From Ophiodon elongatus (taxonomy: Eukaryota > Chordata > Actinopteri > Perciformes > Hexagrammidae), in the NCBI GenBank assembly GCA_016806645.1, contig JACSYO010000471.1, positions 2,103,501 to 2,167,500 on the forward strand: 64,000 nt of DNA, in the 5' to 3' direction. The notes below the pieces were generated by a model, which saw only the letters and a program-made list of their open reading frames with translations, had not been told where the DNA came from and ran no database searches. Position numbers and translations under genes: made by a program. Below are positions 46,868-64,000 of this stretch, in pieces (the stretch's first letter is position 1; every line of letters begins with the position of its first letter).

Positions 46868-49551
46868 TGTATCGACTCAATTTAGACATCAATACCAACA
46901 TGAATACATTTCAAATATAAATACAGTACTGTACACCTTCCCCTTAGATGCAATTTGAATGTTGGAGTAGATGGTCAAGGACTGGATGTGTTGTATCACT
47001 GGCATCAGAAACCAGATGTGTTGGGCCCGCAGAACAATCTGCACCAAAGTCCTTTGCTACTGAAATGCTGTACAAATTAAAATTTATTTCAAAGGAAACA
47101 ATTACGTAAAACATGCTGATTTGGTTTACACTGGATTTTTCCATTTTAATAAAAAGAAAACAAACTGAACATGCTCTGTGCTCATGTACAGAAGGAAACT
47201 GAGTGTAAACACGTAAAAAGAAAAAAGGCATTACCTCACACATTTTAACCTTGAAAGGGAATAAGAGGTTTAAGTGGTTGAAAAGAAAAACAGCAATTAT
47301 AAACACTCAAAAATGCATTCAGTTTTCAATTAAAACGACAAATCTGTTATGTCTGAATCACCACTGAATCCTGCCTGATTCCTGAAGCCAGTTTCTGTAT
47401 TTGGTAGTTATGGCATCACCCACAAAATCAATTCTTTGTTTGGTTACAAAGTAATAAAGGAACGGTTATGAATACTTTTAAATAAGCACAATGTACCAAC
47501 TACAAAACAAAAGGTCTGACCCACCCAGAATTTAAGAACTACACAACATTGTAAAAACTGAAAATAAGAGAAAGATTCTTGCTCTTTGAAAGAACGCTGA
47601 CATGAACAAGTCATCCGCTGGCTTTCCCAAAGGCCAAACTCATTACATTGGAAGGATTCAATAAAATTATACTCCATCTGAAAGCGTCACTCTCATCATG
47701 GTAATGTCACAGTGCAAAGTCATGTGTGCAGCTGATGGATCATACAATCTCAAATTGACAAGGCACAAGCTGATGAGCCCACGAGGGAGGGATGAAGGGA
47801 AATGGGAAGAGTGCGTGTCCAGTGCCAGTTTCAGGAAGCACAGGTAGATATGATTTGGAGAAGACTGCGGTTCAAATCAATGAAAGAATTATATTTGACC
47901 AACTACGGACTTCGTCATCTGGCTGAAGGTGTGTTTAACCATTGTATTCCAGATCAATATTACTCAACGGTGGAGAACAAACATCCTGATAGTAAACAGT
48001 TCACTGAACATAAAAGAATTACATAGACAAATAAAAAAAACACGTGGATTGATGCCATTATCACCTAAACAAGTGCCAAAATACTGACTAGTGTGTCTGT
48101 TATCATCCCTCATGGAAATCTTTGGCTGGACTGTAAAAATTTAGTCATTTGGACTTTTCATTTAAAAGCATCAATGTATGTCTATTAGCCGTAGAGAAAT
48201 ATGAATGCATCCAAACAATGGTTTTCTAATGAAATCAACTTTATATCTGTATTTTGTGTGGGGTTTTAAGACCTAGTTTTGGGAAAGGTATGGGTATGAC
48301 GTATTTGCCTTTTTCTAGTCCAATAATACTTGATTAGGCTGCAAGATCACAGCTGAATGAGCCTTCCCTTTCACAATGACATTTATGTCGCTGAAATGAT
48401 AAGTCGATTCATCAATTGGGGAATCGACAGAAAATTAACGGGCTACTATTTTGATAATCCATTAATTGTGTCGGTCTTATCTCAACCATTACGTAGGTCC
48501 AGTTTCTTTAGAGGATTTGCTGCTTCTCTTTGTCTAAGTAATAAATTCTGAATTTTTGTGTTTTTCCTTGTTGGTCATGAAACACTATTTGAAGACTTTA
48601 GGAAATCTTAACAGGCAATCGGGAAATCATAACTATTTTCTGACATTTGATGGACTAAACAATTAGTTAGTCGAGAAATGAATTTGTAATTAATTGGAAG
48701 ATAAATCAGTAATGAAGACAATAATATTAGTTGCAGCCCCAGGTCATGTAAATAAAACTATACCGCAGCATATAATCAAATAAAAAAGGATCAAGTCCTC
48801 CACAGATCGTGTACATAACATTACACCTGCCTGTAATCGTGAAAATGCTTCTGAATGCAGCCTGACAAGTTTGGGATGCAGCAAACTGTGACATGGAAAC
48901 TGGTTAACTACAGTATGCTCACTGTATCACTGTGGACAAATGGGGGTTTGATTGATGGTCAAGGTGAGGCACTTTGATTTAAATTTCATTTGAACAACTT
49001 TATCCGACTGCTGCTCTGTCTGATCAGCTCTAGACATGTATTGGCTTTCAAGGCATATAGTCATCTGTGTGAAATGAAGTCAAACAACTCCAGCGAACCA
49101 CAAGCTACCTCGCTGTAGAGACTTCTAGGTCAAGTTGTTTTGGTGGATTTGAAATAGTCAAGAAAAAGATAAAATATTTGACAAATCTAATTTAACTGGC
49201 TCTGGAACATACTAGGTTCATATGGATTAAAAAGGTGCTTTAGTTAATTAACAAATGAGTGAAGCTTACAGAAAGCCATTCCCAACTTCTAAAGAAGATG
49301 TTCAGCTGTAAAACCACCTAAAAACAAAAAACTGGAAAATGAGGGTAAGTCATAAATCACCTCTTAACCTTAAGACCAGTCTTGCAGTCGCAATTCACAT
49401 TAGCAGCAGTCCTTCAGAAACGCACTTGTGTGGGGCGGACATTTCAAATCAAGGTGGACTTATTTTGTACTTTTGTAAAAATCGGAGGGAAGATTATCAG
49501 AATGAATAAGCAGTTTCCTTCACATACCCACGCAGCCACACAGTCAAACTG
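46868..49551. other. intergenic DNA, including probable c1galt1 3' UTR
   Basis: AT-rich with short unsupported ORFs. The right part, adjacent to the c1galt1 stop at 49552, should be its 3' UTR. A degraded MITE lies at about 48335-48741. Confidence 0.4.
48335..48741. mobile_element. degraded hAT-type MITE
   Basis: The right end, read on the minus strand, is GGGGCTGCAACTAATATTAT followed by words such as CTCGACTAACTAATTG and GTCCATCAAATGTCAG. The left end reads TTAGGCTGCAAGAT. These are typical of a very common teleost GGGCTGCAACTAA repeat. Ends and target duplication are not clean. Confidence 0.55.
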
Positions 49552-52500
49552 TTATTTGCCTGCTGGAGCAGCAGGAGGGTCCTGACCGGCAGCAGGAGGG
49601 TGATCTATATCCTGTCTCTTCTCAGTCCTGGATGGATCATCCCCCTCTCCTTGCTCTTTCTCATGAGAACTCAGCTCTTTTTTTTCTTCTGCAGCATCCC
49701 GGGAACTCGACTGCTCAATATTGTACCCTAGCGGGACAGGGGGCTGGTAGCGATATCTGTAGCCAAAGGCACGCAGGTGATACGTGTAGTACTCCAATAA
49801 ATACATGTGTAAAGCATCTATATAGTGGAATGACACGGAAACGTCCGAGCAGCAGTTTGGTCCCTGAGGAAAAAGAGAGTATGTGGTTACGAAACAATAC
49901 AGAGACAAAAGGCCACATTAAGAATGGTTGAACTTTCATTGATACTGTGGCTTTACCGGTTTGACAAACGGCTATGAGGAAACACTTTGTTGACTGGGGC
50001 AAATGTAGATGTGAATCAAGGCATTTTTTTTAAAGCTTTTCATAACTGTATCATATCCTTTGTTTTACACAGGCTGTCAAACCGGTGTTTTTACTCGCCT
50101 GAGTTGAAATGGCTCACGAGTGCAGCCACTTCAACTCTTCAAGTCTCTCCTCCGCCCCGCTGAGCTTTGTGTATTTGTGTATTGTGCATTTTGCTTTACA
50201 ACATCCTACATCCCTTTTAACAAGCATATAGATGTCCGTCTTAAGCTACCAAAAATGACACGGTGTCTTTTCAAACAGTAGCCGTGCTGAAGTTGCATCA
50301 TACCAGTGTAATACCACGTCAACAATCAAGAGAAAGTCCAGAATGTTTGCTGCACTTGCCTCTGAGATTGGGTAGTAGCAGTAGCTCCAATACCAGAAGC
50401 TCTTGGGGAACTTGGCAGTGAGGTGCTGCTCGGGGACAAAGGGGTGAAACGTCTCCCTGTGCACAGCGTCTCTGGAGTCCCCTGCCAGCACTCCAACTTT
50501 CTCCATGCACTGCCCCATTGCCAGGTCCTCTACAGAGGAAGTGTGCGTGCAGAGTTTGCTTTTAAATCCTTCTACATATCGCCGCAGAGCCTCTCTGCTC
50601 AACACATAGCCCGCACCGCCACTCATGTAGCCCTGCTTTGTGTAGGGCTTGAATCTTCGGCCAAAGTAAATCGGCTCGTCCGGCGTGTGGTTCGAAAGAA
50701 CCAAACGCAAGTTGTCTACAATTACGTAGGTGTCGTCATCTGCCTTAAGGAACCAATCCGCCTCGTTGCTGTGATGCTCGTAGGCATAATGGAAGGCCCG
50801 GATCGTTTTCCAGTACAGCTGGTCTCTTCCCTCCTTTGTACCCAAGCCCACCGTGGGGAAGTCAGGGTCATCCACAGAGCTCATGAAGACCACAACATTG
50901 CAGTGGCGACTCCAAGTAGACTTCACATGCCGAGCCTTCTTCTCCAGGTTGATGGGTCCAGTCATCACCCAGCAAAGAATACGCACCTTTTTGTATAGTT
51001 CATCAGCCATGGTGCTATCCTCACCTAGTAAGGAGATACAAATATTAATATGACATTTTACACTGTCAACACTCCATAATAAACTGTGACAATATCCAAT
51101 AATACAATACCTAATATAATATACTGTTGGAGGGGAAAAGACAACATTGAAAAGAGAAAATAAAATATGGGGTGTAGGGTGAAGCATAAAGTCCAGATGC
51201 AGGAACTCAAGTGGATGGTTAGAAATGAAAAGCCAATAAAATGGGGGTTAAGATGAACTAATAGGTATCAGAAAATTAACAGTCACATCATGATGTGCTC
51301 AAATATAATATTGTAAAAGTTTATTTTTGGTGAGAAACCAAAGCAGGGGGGTCAAATTCATTTTCACCGTGGGCCACATCAGCATTACGGTTGCCCTCAA
51401 AGGGCCGGTTGTAACTGTAAGACTATAAATCTAACTACTCCCTAACATATTGTTAAATAACTGTCTGCATTTGATTATTGTTTATTCAAGTGTACAAATA
51501 TAGTACATGCATTTATATAAATGTATGTAAGCAAATGTCTCTTCAATTATAACAGAAATATTTTTAGGTTTAAGAAACCCACATTACTCTATCAAAGATC
51601 AAACTTTTATAGAAAATAACAGACATTACATTAACTTTGTTCAAAGCTTTTTTTGTCACAGTTGAGAGGGACATAAGTCTGGTACAACACATAATTGTGA
51701 GCTGCTAAAAACATTTTTGTTTGACAAATTGTTTGTTCGTATGCAAATAACCACCATATATATGACAGTAACAAAGTAATAGGATAACATCTGCAATGTC
51801 CTGTATAATATCCTTATTTAACTTTGGTGGACAGTACACCACCATGCACAGCCTGAGAAAAGATACATTTACTCTGTGTAAAAGTTATTTCCTTGTTTAA
51901 AAGTTAGCTTCACTTACAAATAGTATAGACGAATGGGTATGTTTTGGCCATTGACTATTTTTTTCATACTTTTCTGTGCAGATGAGACTTCGACTTTCAT
52001 AGAATTGTATTAATTTATGTGTTTGATTTTATACTGAATGTAAAATTACTGTAAATCTCAGAAATGGGAGAGAAAATCCTGTCCCACCTGCACCACATTC
52101 CTCGTGTGAAACTAAGTAGTAATGGAAAACATTTCTAGGCACCCTACCACCAGGTCGAGACCAAACTAGGAATAAGGGCCTCGACCACCAAAGTCTCTTG
52201 CCCTGGCAGCACAAGTACCTCCCCACAGCCACCAGCACCCCATGCACCTGCACTCCCACCCACGCATTGGCCAGCTCCGATGTCTTGGAAGACAGACAGA
52301 GACCTTGAACCTGATCTCCCTTTCTTTAGGCGTCAATCAGTTTGGAACCATATGCGGATGTCCATATTTAAAAAGGGCAGTACTCACACATGCAATGTTT
52401 ACACAGAACAAATAGCGCTATTCATCTGAGATTAACATTTATATATTAAACTAGTTTTCGAAGGCAAAAATCTTTCAAGCATCGAAACAGTTCGTCCACA

Positions 52501-53475
52501 TGAGTAAAGGTATGTTTTTACTTTAGAGATTTGATCAATTTCAAAAATCAGACTTCAACTTTTCAGATTCAGGGCCGACTTCTGTCTTTACACGATACTC
52601 TGGGATACGCCACACCAGGCCGTGACACAACAACTAAGAGCACACTACAGTTGAACAGGTTGAGACAAGAATGGTTCCCTTGAGAAAGACAATTAAGTTT
52701 GAGTAAGTTGTACAGATTGAGTAATTCTGATCTAAGCATTTCAAATATTTGTAAAAACTCTAAAATATTATAATTTGTGATTTAAAAAAACGATTTGAGA
52801 AGAGTTACTAGGAAGTGAGAATTTGTAAACTAAAATCTGTCCAGCTGGATGTTTTAATAAAGGTCTTTAAAGATAATCTAAAAGGCTGACGTGTATAACT
52901 TGTAGGTAGAGTATTTAGTATATAGGACACAAAGGACTAGACATATCACAGGACATCACATCAATATGTCAAAGCAATTATGAAAAATAAAATTGTGACT
53001 GAATAAGTGTGTTACAACTACTATATGGCAACAGCTTCTGATCTGCAGCCTTCTTACAACATGACAGTCAAAATGTATTCACGCTTGTAGTCACTTTCCA
53101 TCACTGCATAACTGCTGAAAAGGTCCAAAAAGTTGCAGTAAATATAACTGCCTGTTGTGTACAGCAGTTGGTGACCTAATATGTGCATTGGGGTCTGAAA
53201 GCGTGAGAGAAGCTCAATTGTAATCTCAAAATCCATCCTTACAAACTAATCTAAATCTACCCCTCACCTGTGTGATGAGGGTGCCTGAGGTTGAACAGGG
53301 CAGACCTCTCCTTCTTCCACACGGTCAGCTCGTCCTCCAGCTGGTGCTCGTGCAGCTGGCCGCCGGTGGGCGACAGGGTGTTCTGGAAGTACACCTGCCG
53401 CAGAAACACGTACAGCGTGAGGGTCCCCACCACGAAGCCCGCGCAGAAGGAGAATCTGGTTCCCAGGGCCTTCAT
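49552..53475 (-). CDS. c1galt1: core 1 beta-1,3-galactosyltransferase (T-synthase)
   Basis: Three coding exons in transcript order: 53268-53475, 50360-51024 and 49552-49863, 394 residues (human 363). T-synthase adds galactose to GalNAc-O-Ser/Thr in the Golgi to make core 1 O-glycans and needs the chaperone COSMC (C1GALT1C1). It is a type II membrane protein: a short cytoplasmic N-terminus, then a membrane segment at about residues 8-26 (FCAGFVVGTLTLYVFL). Catalytic domain words are RILCWVMTGP, TKEGRDQLYWKT, the metal-binding LKADDDTYV (Asp about 165-167), EPIYFGRRFKPY, KQGYMSGGAGYVLS and ETFHPFVPE. The last exon continues with CCSDVSVSFHYID and has a Glu/Lys/Pro-rich tail longer than in human. 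The exon 2 to exon 3 join needs a GC donor (TCAGAG|GCAAGTG) to stay in frame. The gene is GC-rich at its start. Which teleost paralogue (a or b) cannot be decided. Confidence 0.93.
51345..51735. mobile_element. truncated copy of the hAT element at 45243
   Basis: The left 390 bp match the start of the element at 45243 almost base for base (CATTTTCACCGTGGGCC and onward to the AGCTGCTAAAAACAT region), then stop. The minisatellite and right end are missing. It lies in intron 1 of c1galt1. Confidence 0.85.
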
Positions 53476-54140
53476 CCTGGACCCCCAGCCGACTCACGGT
53501 CCGTCGATCAACTGTGCGGCGGCTGAATGAGACCGAGGAGGAGACAACATGGACACACGGGTCACCGGGCTCGAGCTGGCAACTCCAAGTCTCACGCGAG
53601 AAGCGGAGCCACCGCCTGTTTGAGGTGGAGTTTAACGGGACTCACCGGCAGGCTCGCCTCCACCATAGCAGCTGGATCCCCCCGCGGTTACTTCACCACC
53701 CACGGGGCTCGTAAACTTGGTGGGAGGAAGCTGGGCCGGTTTAAACACGACGCGGCGGGTCGCTTTACCCCAGGACGGTGACGTAGCTCGGCTAGCCGCC
53801 CAGAGACGCTGCTAACGGGGGACGTGGCGAGGCTAACGTCCCCGGTACCGGCTCGATAGTATATATCCGGGATAGGAGCGGAAACCCCCGAGTTACAGTC
53901 ACGGTTAACGTTACTGGTCGTCTCCGGGGCTCGTTGGGTCAACGTGAGCCGGTCCGGTGGTGCGAACTGACCGTTACCCGCGCGACTAACGGACTCGGGA
54001 CGGTTATCCGGCCGGAGGACTTCACCGGGGGTCGGGCTGAGCCCCGGGGGTCCGTGGGAATAACGTCACAGATAAAACACGGATATTAACATGTTTAAAA
54101 CCGCTGCATGAACCACTTCTAGCTCTTCCGGAGCCATTTT
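53476..54140 (-). promoter_or_regulatory. GC-rich (CpG-island-like) promoter of c1galt1
   Basis: From the coding start to about 54140 the sequence is markedly GC-rich with many CpG dinucleotides (CCGGTCCGG, CGCGCG-type words), in contrast to its AT-rich surroundings. This is usual for a housekeeping promoter. The ORFs at 53527-53942 are a product of the base composition. Confidence 0.6.
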
Positions 54141-55492
54141 CCGTCCAGACGACTCAGCTTTTTCCGGTCAAGTCGGATTATTTTCAAAAGAAAAGCGCAG
54201 CGCGAATAAATATTCAGGTGCAAATACTTAGCAAACGTTTTTTATTATTATTTTTCCCACATACTGTATTTTGTTTTTATTTATCCGAGATAAAAAGGTA
54301 ACTGGCAACACAAGTCCAGTCGGAAGAAACGCACCCACACACCCTGAAGCCTCGTTTCCTGCTTCCTTGTCTGATCTCGAGCCTCTTCGTGCTGGCGTTT
54401 TAGGGAACAAATGCCTAAAGCGACCACTTTTACTCAGGAAACTCGAGTCTAACTTAAGGTGTGCTAATATACATCAAATCAATTCAAAAACAGAATTATG
54501 TACACGTCGAGTAGTCAGTTATTCACAATTTATACAAATTCAGCCCTTAAATACACCTCTGAAGAATCCTTAGAAAAGTTGTGTGTGGATTCATTATTTG
54601 GGTAAACTGAATCTGATTGACATTGTTGCTTTACTTCTCTTCTCTTCCTTTGCTAAATTAAAGTATTGTCAGAAATTGAAAGATGTATCTTCCTAAGATA
54701 CAAACTTAAACTTCTTTAAGTCTTTTTCTTTTGGATCCATTTAACAGCACGACAACCCAAAATAAACAATACATTTTTGTGAAACAATTTTAAAATTCTG
54801 GATTTACACAAACATTTTTCTGAAGATATAAAGTGCCACAGCATGTGTACAAACACTTCTGTAACATACAGTCGTGTTTAATCTAAATCACCAAATGCAG
54901 CAACAGAAAGTTTCAAAGACAAGTGGGGACTGAAGTGGGATCCCTGGAACTCTTCAGTATTTGTCCTTTGTTTTTCATATCCAGACACGATCATACTTTA
55001 GAGTAACAGTAAATTGAACAACCTGCGCAAACACTCCTTCAGTTTGTTGAGGCATGCACAACTCTCCTCCCTCCCCCAGCTGTCTTTTAAATGTAAGGAC
55101 TTCTTTGTCAATAACAACACAACACAAATGCAAGTAATAATGCAACTGTGGACACAGTGTGCTGCTGACAACTTCAGAACTAGATGCAAATATTCAGTTG
55201 AAGTCACAAAACAAAACAAAAAAGTACCATCTTTCAAAACTGAATCCCATCAAAAAGGGGAAAATGCATAACCTCATTCAACTTCACAGTACAGCTGAGA
55301 TGTTGCGGGGGTCATCGTGCAACATATAACTGGTGCCTACTCCAGACACATATTGCCTATTCAAGACACACAGACACATTTTCTGAATGTGCAAACAGGT
55401 GAGTAGATATTATCCACCAGGTTTAATAGCATTTGAATAATTGCGGCTCCCTCCACAGGAGTTCACCGTCACAACAGGTGCACTGAATGAGC
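54141..55492. other. intergenic DNA and probable os9 3' UTR
   Basis: No gene recognised. os9 ends at 55493 on the minus strand, so the bases just left of it should be its 3' UTR. The strand order makes os9 lie directly upstream of c1galt1. Confidence 0.4.

Positions 55493-64000
<8,508 letters not shown>

Noticed and set aside
50423..50998. 191-codon plus-strand ORF
   Set aside because: Antisense to the c1galt1 catalytic exon, no domain recognised.
53527..53942. ORFs in the c1galt1 promoter
   Set aside because: GC-rich, stop-poor sequence expected to yield chance ORFs; no splice or homology support.
54998..55271. Opposing ORFs between c1galt1 and os9
   Set aside because: Low-complexity, no recognisable domain, in the expected os9 3' UTR.

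Overview
This window is vertebrate nuclear DNA, almost certainly from a teleost fish and probably a percomorph. The evidence is split genes with GT-AG introns, vertebrate-specific genes (gpr84, stat2, apof, tac3), and the repeat content: Tc1, hAT, L1, L2 and RTE elements, tRNA-derived SINEs and many TA/CA microsatellites. No species can be named from the sequence alone. Seven host genes were found: znf385a (+, 5' end missing), gpr84 (+), stat2 (-, 23 coding exons, 801 codons plus stop), apof (-), tac3 (+, five coding exons), c1galt1 (-, three exons) and os9 (-, 5' end beyond the right edge). Exon borders were read by eye from splice signals. Reading frames close without remainder across every complete multi-exon gene.

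Layout: 1-4.3 kb holds the 3' part of znf385a. 4.9-15.7 kb is a degenerate tandem array of the gpr84 5' flank in three copies of different age, broken up by a hAT element, an L1 carrying a nested L2, a SINE and a short LINE tail. Intact gpr84 follows at 15.7-16.9 kb. A full-length Tc1 element lies at 18.4-20.06 kb. stat2 occupies 21.2-30.3 kb, with a 5' UTR exon and an ISRE-like site upstream. A second L1 with a nested L2-type LINE lies at 31.5-33.9 kb. apof is at 37.4-38.7 kb and tac3 at 42.6-44.9 kb. A composite hAT element with a 27-bp minisatellite sits at 45.2-46.9 kb. c1galt1 is at 49.55-53.48 kb with a GC-rich promoter, and os9 runs from 55.5 kb to the edge, with a near full-length RTE-type LINE in one intron.

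Gene content resembles human 12q13-q14 (from memory: ZNF385A-GPR84; APOF-STAT2; TAC3; OS9), so this is a conserved syntenic block in which c1galt1 is the foreign neighbour. The genes do not form one pathway. stat2 and gpr84 are immune genes, apof is a plasma apolipoprotein, tac3 encodes a tachykinin precursor, and c1galt1 and os9 act on glycoproteins in the Golgi and ER.

Most notable points: the ghost gpr84 5' array; a tac3 precursor whose second tachykinin core looks destroyed; a GC-AG intron in c1galt1; an RTE insertion whose target-site duplication copies an os9 splice donor; an ISRE-like site upstream of stat2; and a possible alternative STAT2 C-terminus by intron read-through. I found no clear previously undescribed biological system.
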